Below are positions 7,169-15,997 of a stretch of DNA of 64,000 nt, one piece after another (the stretch's first letter is position 1; every line of letters begins with the position of its first letter). The notes under the pieces are model-generated. The model saw only the letters and a list, made by a program, of their open reading frames with translations. It made no database searches and was not told the DNA's origin. The translations under genes and the position numbers were made by a program. The DNA comes from Arthrobacter sp. ov407 (GTDB taxonomy: Bacteria > Actinomycetota > Actinomycetes > Actinomycetales > Micrococcaceae), in the NCBI RefSeq assembly GCF_900102895.1, contig NZ_FNGD01000001.1, forward strand, positions 248,001 through 312,000, read 5' to 3'.

Positions 7169-8236
7169 GTGACCCAGATCCAGCTCTCCACCTTGACCAC
7201 GTCCGCCGTCGGCGGCCCCGCAGGCAGCTACATCGAAGCCCGCAGCGAGGCCGGAATCATCGACGCCGTGCGCACGGCGGACGCCGCCGGCCAGCCCTTG
7301 CTGATCATCGGCGGCGGCTCCAACCTGCTGGTGTCCGACGACGGGTTCCCCGGCACGGTGCTCAAGATCGCCTCGGAAGGGTTCACCGTCAACGCCGAGG
7401 ACTCCTGCGGCGGCGTGGCGGTGGTGGTCCAGGCCGGCCACAACTGGGACGCCTTCGTTGACCACGCCGTGAAGCATGCCTGGTCCGGCGTCGAGGCGCT
7501 CTCCGGCATCCCCGGCGCCACGGGCGCGACTCCCGTGCAGAACGTCGGCGCCTACGGGTCCGACGTTTCGCAGACGATCGCCGCGGTGCGCACCTGGGAC
7601 CGGGAACGCAACGCGGTGAAGACCTTCACGAATTCCGAACTCAAATTCGGCTACCGTGACTCCATCCTGAAGCGGACCACCGTCAACGGCTCGCCGCGCT
7701 ATGTGGTGATCACCGTGGAATTCCAGCTCCCGCTCGGCCGGATGAGCGCCCCTGTCCGCTACGCCGAACTCGCCCGGGCGCTCGGCGTCGAGCAGGGCCA
7801 GCGGGCCTACTCCAACGACGTCCGGCGCGAAGTGCTGCGGCTCCGGGCGTCCAAGGGCATGGTCTGGGATGCGAACGACCGTGACACCTACTCCACGGGA
7901 TCCTTTTTCACCAACCCGATCGTGTCCGAAGACGTCGCGGCACGCCTGCCGCAGGAGGCCCCGCGTTACCCCGCGGGTGCGGATGGGCTGACCAAGCTCT
8001 CGGCGGCCTGGCTGATCGACCAGGCCGGGTTCGTCAAGGGCTTCGGGCTGGAACCGGACAGCGTCTCGGGCGGCCGGGCCTCGCTGTCCACCAAGCACAC
8101 GCTTGCTATCACCAACCGGGGAGGGGCGAGCGCGGCCGACATGCTGGCTGTTGCGCGCGAGGTGCGCCACGGCGTCGTCGAACGTTTCGGCATTGAACTG
8201 CACCCGGAACCGCTGCTGATCGGCGTCTCTCTCTAG
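7169..8236 (+). CDS. murB: UDP-N-acetylmuramate dehydrogenase
   Basis: MurB reduces UDP-GlcNAc-enolpyruvate to UDP-MurNAc with NADPH and FAD, the second committed step of peptidoglycan precursor synthesis in the cytoplasm. The 355-residue protein has the FAD-binding segment LLIIGGGSNLLVSDDGF (about 44-60), the GIPGATGATPVQNVGAYG loop, the catalytic Ser in STGSFFTNP, and a C-terminal HPEPLLIG with the conserved Glu. The GTG start is fixed by the leaderless promoter. A duplicated GTCTCTCTAG motif covers its stop region (about 8225-8236 and 8261-8270). Confidence 0.95.
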   Translation: MTQIQLSTLTTSAVGGPAGSYIEARSEAGIIDAVRTADAAGQPLLIIGGGSNLLVSDDGFPGTVLKIASEGFTVNAEDSCGGVAVVVQAGHNWDAFVDHAVKHAWSGVEALSGIPGATGATPVQNVGAYGSDVSQTIAAVRTWDRERNAVKTFTNSELKFGYRDSILKRTTVNGSPRYVVITVEFQLPLGRMSAPVRYAELARALGVEQGQRAYSNDVRREVLRLRASKGMVWDANDRDTYSTGSFFTNPIVSEDVAARLPQEAPRYPAGADGLTKLSAAWLIDQAGFVKGFGLEPDSVSGGRASLSTKHTLAITNRGGASAADMLAVAREVRHGVVERFGIELHPEPLLIGVSL

Positions 8237-8283
8237 AAAGGCAGGCTCGCTGGGAAAGCCGTCTCTCTAGGAAAGCGGAGCGA

Positions 8284-8796
8284 CTACCGGTCAGTGGGGC
8301 GGGGAGTCACCTTGCTGAAGAGCATGAAGGTGAAACCCGAGGCCGCGGCCCCGAGCAGGAAGACCTGGCAGAACGCCACGGACTGAACGCTGGGCCCGCT
8401 TTGCAGCACCAGCCCGGCGCACGCAAACGCGACGGCGCCGGCGAGAAACGCCAGGGAGCCGAGCAGGAAGGCCTGTACGGTGGCCGGAAATTCCCCGGCG
8501 TAGTCGAGCTGGAGCTCCCGGCCCCGCGGGGCAATGCTGCTGCGCTTCACGCCCGCCTGCGCCTGCGCCCGGGCCCGGGGCTGCAGCCCAGCGGCCGCGA
8601 CGAAGCTGGCCACGGAAACTGCCATGCACAAACCGGCCACCAACTGCAGGGTACTCATCATGGGCGAAAGCCGGGTACCGCTGGCGATGGCGACGGCGAG
8701 CCCGGCAGCCATGCCGGCGGCGCTGGAGGCCCAGCCCAGCAGGGCCAGCTTCCGGCACAGGGGCCGCAGCAGCGGCCACACCTCACTCATAGTCAT
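8284..8796 (-). CDS. Hypothetical four-helix membrane protein
   Basis: A 170-residue protein I do not recognise. It has four hydrophobic stretches (about 16-37, 46-69, 105-128 and 138-161) and a charged cytoplasmic-type loop between the second and third (PRARAQAQAGVKRSSIAPRG). It is transcribed divergently from the AlkZ-like gene, and both starts carry a TANNNT hexamer at the leaderless distance. No partner gene hints at a role. Confidence 0.65.
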   Translation of the reverse strand: MTMSEVWPLLRPLCRKLALLGWASSAAGMAAGLAVAIASGTRLSPMMSTLQLVAGLCMAVSVASFVAAAGLQPRARAQAQAGVKRSSIAPRGRELQLDYAGEFPATVQAFLLGSLAFLAGAVAFACAGLVLQSGPSVQSVAFCQVFLLGAAASGFTFMLFSKVTPRPTDR

Positions 8797-8802
8797 GCAT
8801 CA

Positions 8803-8808
8803 AGGGTA
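8803..8808 (-). promoter_or_regulatory. -10 hexamer TACCCT (minus strand), leaderless promoter
   Basis: Read on the minus strand, TACCCT is followed by TGATGC and the ATG at 8796. This supports ATG 8796 rather than the downstream ATG two codons later. Confidence 0.5.
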
Positions 8809-8873
8809 GAGAGGTCCGCTGGATGGCGGCTGGGAAGAGCCGGGCAACAGCCCGACAGCCGACGCAGGCGACT

Positions 8874-8879
8874 TACCAT
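8874..8879 (+). promoter_or_regulatory. -10 hexamer TACCAT, leaderless promoter
   Basis: TACCAT lies six bases before ATG 8886. It sets the start of the AlkZ-like gene and argues against the longer open frame from 8823. Confidence 0.5.
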
Positions 8880-8885
8880 GGACCC

Positions 8886-9992
8886 ATGACAGCAGTGACG
8901 GGCATCCGGCGCCTTAGCCCCGGGATCATGGGCAGGCTGCGGTTGGCCGCCCAGGGACTGCTGGGAACAGGGTTTCAGTCCGTCCCGGAAGCCGTCCGCG
9001 GGATGACGGCAATGCAGGCCCAGGACCTGCAGGCCGTGCTCTGGGCCGTCGGCCAGCGGGTGCCGGGGTCCCGCGTCGATGACGTCCGCGGGGCGTTGGA
9101 CCGGGCGGAGATCGTCCGTTCCTGGCCCATGCGCGGCACCTTGCACGTGCTGGCACCCGAGGACTTGAGGTGGATGCTGGCCATTACCTCCGAACGGCTG
9201 ATCCGCGGCATGGCCGGTCGCCACCGGGACCTCGGCATCAATGACACGGACGTGGACGCCGCCGCGGGGTCCGCGTTGCGGCTGGTTTCCGCAGGAGCAG
9301 CCAGCCGGGCTGAGCTGTTCCAGGCCTTCGAACGGGCGGGCCAGTCCACGGCGGGCCAGCGCGGCATCCATCTGCTGGGGATGCTGTGCCAGCGGGGCCT
9401 GCTGGTGCAGGGTCCGCTGGCAGGCAACCAGCAGCTGGTGGTGGCGTTCGGCGACTGGATCACTCAGTCGCGGACCCTGGACCGCCAGGACGGCATCGCC
9501 GAGTGGCTGCTGCGCTACCTGCGCAGCCACGGCCCCGCCACGGAACGTGACTTTTCCTGGTGGTCCGGCATTCCCCTGACGGAAACCCGCGCGGCCCTGG
9601 CCCGGGTCAAGGACCGCCTGGTGGAGCTCGAGTTCGCGGGGACCAGCTACTGGCTCTCGCCGGCAACGGCCGCGCTGCTGGACGACGGCGTGCCGGGACA
9701 GCGCACGGTGCTGGCGCTGCCGGGGTTTGATGAATTCCTGCTGGGCTACGCAGACCGGTCCGTGGTGCTGGCGCCGGAGCACGCTGACAAGATCGTCCCC
9801 GGCGGCAACGGCATGTTCAAGAAAACCATCGTGGCGGGCGGCACGGTGATCGGCACCTGGGCGGGGCCGCCGGGCGGCCGGAGCGCCGGCGTCGTGCCCG
9901 AACCCTTCGATACCGTTAACGGGCTGCGGCCTGCCGCCCAAAAGTCCTTTGAGCTGCAGGCCGCGAAGTACCGCAGATTCCTGGGCGCCTGA
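8886..9992 (+). CDS. Winged-helix DNA-binding protein, AlkZ/YcaQ-like (HTH_42)
   Basis: A 368-residue member of the AlkZ/YcaQ superfamily, built from tandem winged helices. Characterised members are DNA glycosylases that unhook interstrand crosslinks or remove bulky alkyl adducts. The N-terminal TAMQAQDLQAV holds the Q-x-Q catalytic signature (Q44 and Q46). Other family features are the SWPMRGTLHVLAPEDLRWML block (about 79-98) and the C-terminal VLALPGFDEFLLGYADRS. ATG 8886 is chosen from the leaderless promoter. Many actinobacteria carry several homologues, and not all guard a toxin cluster; no natural-product genes are nearby, so a general alkylation-repair role is inferred. Confidence 0.82.
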   Translation: MTAVTGIRRLSPGIMGRLRLAAQGLLGTGFQSVPEAVRGMTAMQAQDLQAVLWAVGQRVPGSRVDDVRGALDRAEIVRSWPMRGTLHVLAPEDLRWMLAITSERLIRGMAGRHRDLGINDTDVDAAAGSALRLVSAGAASRAELFQAFERAGQSTAGQRGIHLLGMLCQRGLLVQGPLAGNQQLVVAFGDWITQSRTLDRQDGIAEWLLRYLRSHGPATERDFSWWSGIPLTETRAALARVKDRLVELEFAGTSYWLSPATAALLDDGVPGQRTVLALPGFDEFLLGYADRSVVLAPEHADKIVPGGNGMFKKTIVAGGTVIGTWAGPPGGRSAGVVPEPFDTVNGLRPAAQKSFELQAAKYRRFLGA

Positions 9993-10023
9993 AGGGGGCG
10001 CCCGAACGGCCGCCCGAAATCCC

Positions 10024-11166
10024 CTAGAGGTTTCCGGTGGCGATGCGGAGCATGCGCCGCAGCGGCTCGGCCGCGCCCCACAGCAGCTGGTCGCCGACCG
10101 TGAACGCGCTGATGTACTCCGGGCCCATCTCCAGCTTGCGGATGCGGCCCACCGGAATGTCCAGGGTGCCGGACGCCGCTACTGGCGTGAGCTCGGCCAT
10201 CGAGGCTTCCTTGGTGTTCGGCACCACGCGGGCCCACTGGTTGTCCGCGTCCACGAGCTTCTCGATCTCGGCCACCGAGAGGTCTTCGCGCAGCTTCAGC
10301 GTGAGGGCCTGGGAATGGGAACGCATCGCACCGATCCGGACGCAGAGGCCGTCCATGATGATCCGGTTCCCGGCGGAGGTGCCAAGGATCTTGTTTGTCT
10401 CCACCCCGGCCTTCCATTCTTCTTTGGACTGGCCGTTGCCGAGGTCCGCGTCGATCCAGGGGATCAGGGAACCGGCCAGCGGGACGCCGAACTGCGTGGC
10501 GTCGATGCCGGCGCGCTGGTGCGCGAGGACCTTCCGGTCGATTTCCAGGATGGCCGACGCCGGGTCGTCCAGTTCGGTGCTCACCTCGGCGTTGAGGCTG
10601 CCGAACTGGTTCAGCAGCTCACGCATGTGGCGCGCCCCGCCGCCGGAAGCCGCCTGGTAGGTCATGGACGTGCCCCACTCGACGAGGTCGTTCTTGAACA
10701 GCCCGCCCAGTCCCATCAGCATGCAGGACACGGTGCAGTTGCCGCCGATGTAGTCCTTCACCCCGCCGGAGAGGCCGGCGTCGATGACGTCCCGGTTGAT
10801 GGGGTCCAGCACGATGATGGAGTCCTCATTCATGCGCAGCGTGGAGGCGGCATCGATCCAGAGGCCGTCCCAGCCGCGGCTGCGGAGCTCGCCGTGGACC
10901 TGCTTGGTGTAGTCGCCGCCCTGGGCGGTGACAATAATGGGCAGCTTCGCCAGCGTCTCGAGGTCGAACGCGTCCTCGAGCTTGCCGGCCGCGCCCGCGG
11001 CAGCACCGGCAATGGCCGGGGCGGCACCGCCCGCGTTTGAGGTGGAGAAGAAGACCGGGTTGATGGTGGCGAAGTCGCCCTCGTCCTGCATGCGCTGCAT
11101 CAGGACGGAACCGACCATGCCACGCCAACCGACCAGGCCGACGGACGGGGTAGCTGCTGTAGTCAT
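10024..11166 (-). CDS. asd: Aspartate-semialdehyde dehydrogenase
   Basis: Asd converts aspartyl-4-phosphate to aspartate semialdehyde with NADPH, the branch point to lysine/diaminopimelate, threonine and methionine. The 380-residue protein has the N-terminal nucleotide motif [17 protein letters not shown] (10-26) and the active-site [12 protein letters not shown] with catalytic Cys144. It is of the enterobacterial-like subtype (WRGMVGS rather than the shorter Gram-positive form). The start at 11166 fits a leaderless promoter. It is convergent with the AlkZ-like gene, 31 bases apart. Confidence 0.95.
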   Translation of the reverse strand: MTTAATPSVGLVGWRGMVGSVLMQRMQDEGDFATINPVFFSTSNAGGAAPAIAGAAAGAAGKLEDAFDLETLAKLPIIVTAQGGDYTKQVHGELRSRGWDGLWIDAASTLRMNEDSIIVLDPINRDVIDAGLSGGVKDYIGGNCTVSCMLMGLGGLFKNDLVEWGTSMTYQAASGGGARHMRELLNQFGSLNAEVSTELDDPASAILEIDRKVLAHQRAGIDATQFGVPLAGSLIPWIDADLGNGQSKEEWKAGVETNKILGTSAGNRIIMDGLCVRIGAMRSHSQALTLKLREDLSVAEIEKLVDADNQWARVVPNTKEASMAELTPVAASGTLDIPVGRIRKLEMGPEYISAFTVGDQLLWGAAEPLRRMLRIATGNL

Positions 11167-11172
11167 GGGCCC

Positions 11173-11178
11173 AGTTTA
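11173..11178 (-). promoter_or_regulatory. -10 hexamer TAAACT (minus strand), leaderless promoter of asd
   Basis: On the minus strand TAAACT is followed by GGGCCC and the asd ATG at 11166, the six-base leaderless spacing. Confidence 0.55.
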
Positions 11179-11220
11179 GACTTCACCGCCGGTCCGGCGC
11201 AGTCGGTTACGTCACGGGAT

Positions 11221-11439
11221 TTATTCGCCGCGCGGTTCTTCCAGCAGTGCCGCCTTGCGCCGGCGCAGCGCAAAGACCGCCCCGAACGTGAAGACCTGGG
11301 TCACCACCACCAGCACGATCGCCCCGAGGATCTTGTTGCCGCCCAGGATCATGGTGAGCCCCACGATGGCCGAGAGCAGCGCGAGCAAGGGCAGGAGCAT
11401 GTACCCCAGGACAAAGAGTGTTTCGGGTTTGCGCAGCAT
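11221..11439 (-). CDS. Small two-helix membrane protein downstream of folA
   Basis: A 72-residue protein starting at ATG 11439, which shares one base with the folA stop (TAATG junction), so it is translationally coupled to folA. Two hydrophobic helices (about 8-30 and 35-57) are followed by a basic and acidic tail ALRRRKAALLEEPRGE. A longer open frame starts inside folA but is unlikely. I cannot assign a function. It is the last gene of the thyA-folA operon. Confidence 0.75.
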   Translation of the reverse strand: MLRKPETLFVLGYMLLPLLALLSAIVGLTMILGGNKILGAIVLVVVTQVFTFGAVFALRRRKAALLEEPRGE

Positions 11440-12032
11440 TACTTGGCCTCCGTCCGGCGCCACAGCGTGATCCGGTAGCGGGTGCCGTTGGTGGAGGTCA
11501 GCCAGCCGCTGGCGGGGAGGCTGGCGGAGGCGGTCCAGTCGTAGCCGAGTTCGGGAGCGAAGGTGTCCCCTTCGGCGGTGGTGTCGATGGTGGTGACGAC
11601 GGCGACGTCGGCAAGGTCCAGCGCCTGCGCAAAGATCTCGCCGCCGCCAATGATCCAGACCGTTTCATGGCCAGGCACGAACTGGGATTCGAGCAAAGCG
11701 TCGTCGAGCGAGGCGACCGCGACGGCGCCTTCCGCGCCGGGGGTGTCCCGCCACGCGGCCTGGCGGGTGATGACGATGTTGGTCCGGCGGGGCAGCGGGC
11801 GGTACTTGTCCGGGAATGATTCCCAGGTCTTGCGTCCCATGATGACCGGGTGGCCGGAGGTGAGGCTGCTGAAGTGCAGCATGTCCTCGGGCAGGTGCCA
11901 CGGCATGGCGCCGGCCTGGCCGATGACCCCGGTGCTGGTCTGGGCCCAGACCAGCCCCAGGCCAGTGGTCGACGCGCGGAGTTGCTCAGTGAATTCGCCG
12001 GGCTGCACGCCCGGGGTGTCTTCGTTGCTCAT
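11439..12032 (-). CDS. folA: Dihydrofolate reductase
   Basis: Reduces dihydrofolate to tetrahydrofolate with NADPH, regenerating the cofactor consumed by the adjacent thymidylate synthase. The 197-residue protein carries a roughly 23-residue N-terminal extension before the core [27 protein letters not shown], which has the conserved PWHLPED substrate loop. [14 protein letters not shown] and [14 protein letters not shown] give the NADPH-binding motifs. It overlaps the end of thyA by four bases (ATGA). Folate and thymidylate genes coupled this way are common. Confidence 0.95.
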   Translation of the reverse strand: MSNEDTPGVQPGEFTEQLRASTTGLGLVWAQTSTGVIGQAGAMPWHLPEDMLHFSSLTSGHPVIMGRKTWESFPDKYRPLPRRTNIVITRQAAWRDTPGAEGAVAVASLDDALLESQFVPGHETVWIIGGGEIFAQALDLADVAVVTTIDTTAEGDTFAPELGYDWTASASLPASGWLTSTNGTRYRITLWRRTEAK

Positions 12033-12832
12033 ACGGCTATCGGGGCCTTAATCGTCGGGTGGTGCTGGTAGCCGACCACCTCGAAGTCCTCGAGGGTGTA
12101 GTCGAAGATGGAGTCCGGCTTGCGGGTGATGTTCAGCTGCGGGTAGTCGTAGGGCTCGCGGGCGAGCTGCTTGAGGACCTGGTCCATGTGGTTGTCATAG
12201 ATGTGGACGTCCCCGCCGGTCCAGACGAATTCTCCCGGTTCCAGGCCGGTCTGCTGCGCGATCATACGCGTCAGCAGGGCGTAGGAGGCGATGTTGAACG
12301 GCACGCCCAGGAAGGTGTCCGCCGAGCGCTGGTACAGCTGGCAGGAGAGTTTGCCGTCGGCCACGTAGAACTGGAAGAACGCGTGGCACGGGGGCAGCGC
12401 CATGTCCTTGAGTTCGGAGACGTTCCAGGCCGAGACGATGTGCCGGCGCGAGTCCGGGTTGGACTTCAGGTTCTCTATCAGTTCGGCGATCTGGTCGATG
12501 TGGCCGCCGTCGGGCGTGGGCCAGGAACGCCACTGGACGCCGTAAACGGGACCGAGTTCGCCGTCGGCGTCGGCCCATTCGTCCCAGATGGTGACGCCCT
12601 GGTCCTGCATCCATTTGACGTTCGTGTCGCCGCGGAGGAACCAGAGCAACTCCACCGCCACGGACTTGAAGTGCACCCGCTTGGTGGTGATGAGCGGGAA
12701 ACTCTTGCTCAGGTCAAAGCGGAGCTGGCGGCCAAAAACGCTGAGGGTGCCGGTTCCGGTACGGTCTGATTTGTGCGTGCCGTGCTCGAGGACGTCGCGC
12801 AGGAGGTCTTCGTAGGGCGTAGGGATGCTCAC
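12029..12832 (-). CDS. thyA: Thymidylate synthase (ThyA type)
   Basis: Methylates dUMP to dTMP using methylene-tetrahydrofolate. The 267-residue protein has the expected length; the catalytic Cys149 is in [14 protein letters not shown], the phosphate-binding arginines in [13 protein letters not shown] and [12 protein letters not shown], and the substrate region in [20 protein letters not shown]. It is first in a thyA-folA-small membrane protein operon. GTG 12832 is supported by the TAGACT hexamer six bases upstream. Confidence 0.96.
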   Translation of the reverse strand: MSIPTPYEDLLRDVLEHGTHKSDRTGTGTLSVFGRQLRFDLSKSFPLITTKRVHFKSVAVELLWFLRGDTNVKWMQDQGVTIWDEWADADGELGPVYGVQWRSWPTPDGGHIDQIAELIENLKSNPDSRRHIVSAWNVSELKDMALPPCHAFFQFYVADGKLSCQLYQRSADTFLGVPFNIASYALLTRMIAQQTGLEPGEFVWTGGDVHIYDNHMDQVLKQLAREPYDYPQLNITRKPDSIFDYTLEDFEVVGYQHHPTIKAPIAV

Positions 12833-12838
12833 GGTTCC

Positions 12839-12844
12839 AGTCTA
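12839..12844 (-). promoter_or_regulatory. -10 hexamer TAGACT (minus strand), leaderless promoter of thyA
   Basis: On the minus strand TAGACT, GGAACC and the GTG start follow one another directly, so thyA is probably transcribed without a 5' leader. Confidence 0.6.
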
Positions 12845-12865
12845 CTGAGAACTGGCTTTCTCTCC

Positions 12866-13282
12866 TTATTTGTCTTGCTGGGTGAGCTTGGTGCGCAGGA
12901 GCGCCAGCAGGGCGGCGTCGTCCAGCCCGGCTCTGCGGCCTTCTGCAATGTAGCGGTCGACGGCGGCAATCACCTCCGCGGTGGCAGGCGCTTGCGCTGC
13001 CGATTGCCCTGCCGCGCCCGCACGGGCAGGCAGGGCAGCCGTCCCCGCGACCACCGTGCCGTTGCGCCGCCGGGTTTCGATCAGTCCCGCCAGTTCGAGT
13101 TCCTTGTAGGCCCGCGCGACGGTACCGGCCGCCAGGCCCAGGTCCGACGCAAGGCTGCGGACTGTCGGCAGCCGGGTTCCCGGTGCCAGGGTCCCGACTG
13201 TGATGAGGGAAGTGATCTGCGCCCGGATCTGCTCGAAGGGGGGAACAGGGGAGCGCAGGTTGACGGAGATCCCTGCGCTCAC
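12866..13282 (-). CDS. GntR-family regulator, YtrA-like
   Basis: A 138-residue regulator with a GntR winged helix (about 6-75: VPPFEQIRAQITSLI, LPTVRSLASDLGLAAGTVARAY and an RRRNGTVV wing) and only a short helical C-terminus. That layout is the YtrA subfamily, which lacks a large effector domain and usually controls transporter operons. Start GTG 13282 overlaps the stop of the upstream membrane-protein gene by four bases (GTGA); the longer frame upstream is a shadow. It most likely represses its own operon through the inverted repeat at 14957-14976. Confidence 0.88.
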   Translation of the reverse strand: MSAGISVNLRSPVPPFEQIRAQITSLITVGTLAPGTRLPTVRSLASDLGLAAGTVARAYKELELAGLIETRRRNGTVVAGTAALPARAGAAGQSAAQAPATAEVIAAVDRYIAEGRRAGLDDAALLALLRTKLTQQDK

Positions 13283-14931
13283 GTGGCGGGCTCCTTGTCC
13301 GGCCGCGGAGCGGGAGCGGAGCGTGTCCGGGCCAGCGTACGGACAGGGGTGACGGCGATGACGATGGCCGCGGCGCCCAGCACAGAACCTGCCAGGGTTG
13401 CCGGCCACCACGCTCCGGCGGCCGGATCAGTCTCCCCGAAAGTCGCCCGGCCCAACACGGCCGCCCAGGCGTTGCTCTGGGTCAGCAGCAGGACACCGGC
13501 CTGGGCGGTGAGCGTGGCCGCCAGGGTCCGCACGACCCGGTGGAGGGTGATGGCGCGCAGGGCGGCGTCCAGGCCGCGCGGGGCGTCGCGAACACCTTCG
13601 CGGAACCTGGCCATAAGGAACGCCGGCAGGGAGGCAGCGCAAGCCCCGGCCGTGAGTAGCCCGGCCGGAACCCAGCCCGGTCCTTCGGCGAGGCGGGCCT
13701 GCCCTACGGCCGCGACACCCAGGACGGCAAGGAAGACGAACAGCGCCAGGACAGCCGTGGTCAGCAGGGCGGGACTGACCGGTTGCCGAGGCCAGCCGCG
13801 CGGTGCTGCGGGAGTTCCGTAATTGCGCTGCAACAGGAACTCGCCGGCGGCAATGACCAGCAGTACGGAAGCGGCCGTCAGCGCCACGAAGCCCGCAAAA
13901 CCGTAGCTGGCGGCGGTCGGGAGGAACTGGGAGAGAAAGGTACCGGCGACCAGCGGCAGACCAGCCGCCAGACCCAGCAGCGCCCCGAGGGAGGAGACCA
14001 GCCTGGCGGCCGGATGCTGGTGGCCGGTGGCGACCCCAGATTCCGGCCGGTTCCGGGCACCTAGGCCGGCGGCCGCGAGCCGAGGGGGCCGCCACCACCA
14101 CATGACGAGGGGGACCACGGTTGCCGCGAGGCCGGAGAAGTTCGTCCACGACGTCGGTCCTTCTGCGGGATCGGGACGGGACGCGAAGTTCCCGGCGATG
14201 ACTGCCAGCCCGGCAGCCACTGTGGACGCTGTGCGCAGCAGCCGGTTCATCGCGATGCTCCGCAGCACAGCGTTGTCCGCCGCGTCGAGGGACTCCAGCT
14301 GCCGGCGGCGGGCGATCAGCCACAACACCAGCCACGTCCCGACGGCCAGCACCAGCAGGGCACCCCCGAGCCAGGCGGCTGCCTCCGGTCCGGGGATGCG
14401 GCCGTCGCCCCCGCCGTTCAAGTAGTTGTACTGACCGTCGCTGACCGTGGTGGGAGGCACAGCCGCGAATCCGGGCAGTGTGGCAACCCGGGCGATGGCC
14501 GCGGCGGCCGAGAGGAAGATCGCAGCCGTGGTCAATGCCAGCCTGCGGGGCAGGAAGTCCTTGATCCGCCGCACGGACAGTACGGCCTCCCGCCGCATCC
14601 GCCGCGGACCCGGATAACTGACCTGGCCCAGGGCGTGCACGGTCAGGCAGCCCAGGACCGGCCATGCCAGGGCCGGGACGATCGACTCGGCGCTCACCAC
14701 GGCGACGGCCGCTGACGGATTGGCCGGGATGATGCCCAAAGTCATGGCGCCCTGGAGCGAGCTCGCCAGCCAGCCGATCACACCCACCCACAGCCCGTGC
14801 TCCGACACGCTCTGCGGCGAGGTTCCGGCCCCGGGAGACCAGATCACCCACCGCAGCACGGCATAGACGAGCAGGGCCGCGATCGCCGAGCCGAGCAGCA
14901 GCATCGGCGGAACGTAGAACAGGACCGGCAT
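13279..14931 (-). CDS. Large polytopic membrane protein in GntR operon
   Basis: A 550-residue protein with about a dozen or more hydrophobic helices and several polar loops (for example DGQYNYLNGGGDGRIPGPE and a GARNRPESG segment). I do not recognise a named family. ATG 14931 is preceded by a strong GGGGGA ribosome binding site; a TTG four codons upstream is also open but poorly placed. It is the first gene of a two-gene operon, translationally coupled to the YtrA-like regulator. No ABC ATPase is encoded beside it, unlike classic ytr operons. Its role may be envelope-related, but this is a guess. Confidence 0.75.
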   Translation of the reverse strand: MPVLFYVPPMLLLGSAIAALLVYAVLRWVIWSPGAGTSPQSVSEHGLWVGVIGWLASSLQGAMTLGIIPANPSAAVAVVSAESIVPALAWPVLGCLTVHALGQVSYPGPRRMRREAVLSVRRIKDFLPRRLALTTAAIFLSAAAAIARVATLPGFAAVPPTTVSDGQYNYLNGGGDGRIPGPEAAAWLGGALLVLAVGTWLVLWLIARRRQLESLDAADNAVLRSIAMNRLLRTASTVAAGLAVIAGNFASRPDPAEGPTSWTNFSGLAATVVPLVMWWWRPPRLAAAGLGARNRPESGVATGHQHPAARLVSSLGALLGLAAGLPLVAGTFLSQFLPTAASYGFAGFVALTAASVLLVIAAGEFLLQRNYGTPAAPRGWPRQPVSPALLTTAVLALFVFLAVLGVAAVGQARLAEGPGWVPAGLLTAGACAASLPAFLMARFREGVRDAPRGLDAALRAITLHRVVRTLAATLTAQAGVLLLTQSNAWAAVLGRATFGETDPAAGAWWPATLAGSVLGAAAIVIAVTPVRTLARTRSAPAPRPDKEPAT

Positions 14932-14956
14932 GGAATCCCCCAAGATTCAGCAGTAA

Positions 14957-14976
14957 TGTATCAAGCTATTGATACA
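14957..14976. promoter_or_regulatory. Candidate GntR/YtrA operator
   Basis: TGTATCAA-GCTA-TTGATACA is a perfect 8-bp dyad with a four-base centre, 26 bases upstream of the membrane-protein ATG. On the minus strand a TANNNT hexamer (TACATT, 14955-14960) overlaps one half-site, so a bound repressor would block the promoter. GntR proteins of this type bind such symmetrical sites; the pairing with the operon's own regulator is inference. Confidence 0.65.
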
Positions 14977-15008
14977 AACTAGGCGTGCGGGCCCCGGGGG
15001 TCAAGGAC

Positions 15009-15992
15009 CTAGTCGTCGAAGGGCCGGAACCGCTCCACCGCAACTATTTTGTTCTTGCTGTGGTGCGCCACGTGGCACACGATGATCTCGCCCGGCGCCA
15101 GAAACGGGTCCGAGGACGGCAGCAGGTCCCGGAGGCGGGAATTCATGTGCTTTGCGAGCTGCTTCAGGACGGTCGGCAGTGCCGGGCGGTGCGTACACAC
15201 GGCCACGGCCCGCTGCTTGTCGAACAGCGACTCGACGACGGCGGCCGTCTTCTGCGGGCTGCGGCCGTGCCGGTGCTCGGTGAGGGCCTCGTTGAGCTTC
15301 ACCTTGGCGTCGGCCGCCTTGGCGTACGGTGCGATGGTGGCCACGCACCGCAGCCACGGGCTTGAAACGATCCGGGCGGGCTTCCACGCCTGCAGGAGCC
15401 GCCCCACCGACTGCGCCTGCCGCATGCCGGTTGCGGCCAGCGGGCGGTCACCCTCGGCCTTGGACCACGAAGAGCGGGGCTTGGCCTTCGCGTGGCGCAC
15501 GATCAGCAGCGGCCACGTCTGCAGTTCCCCGCGGTCGTGGGCGTTCACGAGGTGCTGCAGCGGTTCGATGTCGCTCGGGTTGCTCAGGAGGCGGGCCGCC
15601 TTTTCGGGCGGGCACCACATGACGCTGTCGACTTCGCTGCCGTCCGGCAGCAAGGCGGCGCCGTCGACGTCGACCGCCCAGTAGTGGACCACCTTCAGCC
15701 CGGCCTGCACGTGGTAGTGGATGGGCGGAAGCGGGATCCCCAGGGGAGCGGTGAGCCCGATCTCTTCCTCCACCTCGCGGACGGCGCACTCCGGGATGGT
15801 CTCGCCGGGGTCGATTTTGCCCTTCGGCCAGGACCAGTCGTCATACCGCGGGCGGTGGATCAGCAGGACCTCGAGCTGGTCCTGGGTGGCCGAATTGAGG
15901 CGCCAAGGGATGGCGCCTGCCGCTGTGACGGCAATCTCTTCGTCGGGATGGTCAGTCTGGTCCTCAACCAGTGCATCGCTGCTCACGCTCAC
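15009..15992 (-). CDS. NUDIX hydrolase fused to histidine phosphatase (MutT1-like)
   Basis: A 327-residue two-domain protein. The N-terminal half holds a complete Nudix box (58-80, GKIDPGE then REVEEEIGL). The C-terminal half is a histidine phosphatase with the RHA motif (R166, H167) and a second catalytic histidine in VCTHRP (H268). This is the layout of mycobacterial MutT1, which hydrolyses 8-oxo-GTP/dGTP and diadenosine polyphosphates. Start GTG 15992 follows an AGGGA site and lies five bases after the ppk stop, so both genes form an operon, as ppk-mutT1 does in mycobacteria. GTG 15986 is a less likely start. Confidence 0.88.
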   Translation of the reverse strand: MSVSSDALVEDQTDHPDEEIAVTAAGAIPWRLNSATQDQLEVLLIHRPRYDDWSWPKGKIDPGETIPECAVREVEEEIGLTAPLGIPLPPIHYHVQAGLKVVHYWAVDVDGAALLPDGSEVDSVMWCPPEKAARLLSNPSDIEPLQHLVNAHDRGELQTWPLLIVRHAKAKPRSSWSKAEGDRPLAATGMRQAQSVGRLLQAWKPARIVSSPWLRCVATIAPYAKAADAKVKLNEALTEHRHGRSPQKTAAVVESLFDKQRAVAVCTHRPALPTVLKQLAKHMNSRLRDLLPSSDPFLAPGEIIVCHVAHHSKNKIVAVERFRPFDD

Positions 15993-15997
15993 GGTCC

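Noticed and set aside
6587..8203. 538-residue minus-strand open frame opposite the MFS gene and murB
   Set aside because: It spans two real genes and their leaderless promoter, and is rich in Gly/Arg/His/Asp as expected for a shadow frame.
8225..8270. Duplicated GTCTCTCTAG motif at the murB stop as a regulatory element
   Set aside because: Short, low-complexity and most likely a local slippage duplication; nothing else supports a function.
9983..10003. GGGCGCC/GGCGCCC hairpin between the AlkZ-like gene and asd as a terminator
   Set aside because: Only seven pairs with no T-run on either strand, not distinguishable from background in GC-rich DNA.
13427..14851. 474-residue frame overlapping the large membrane protein on the same strand
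   Set aside because: Arg/Gly/Pro-rich out-of-frame translation; the chosen frame has regular hydrophobic helices, a strong ribosome binding site and a GTGA junction.
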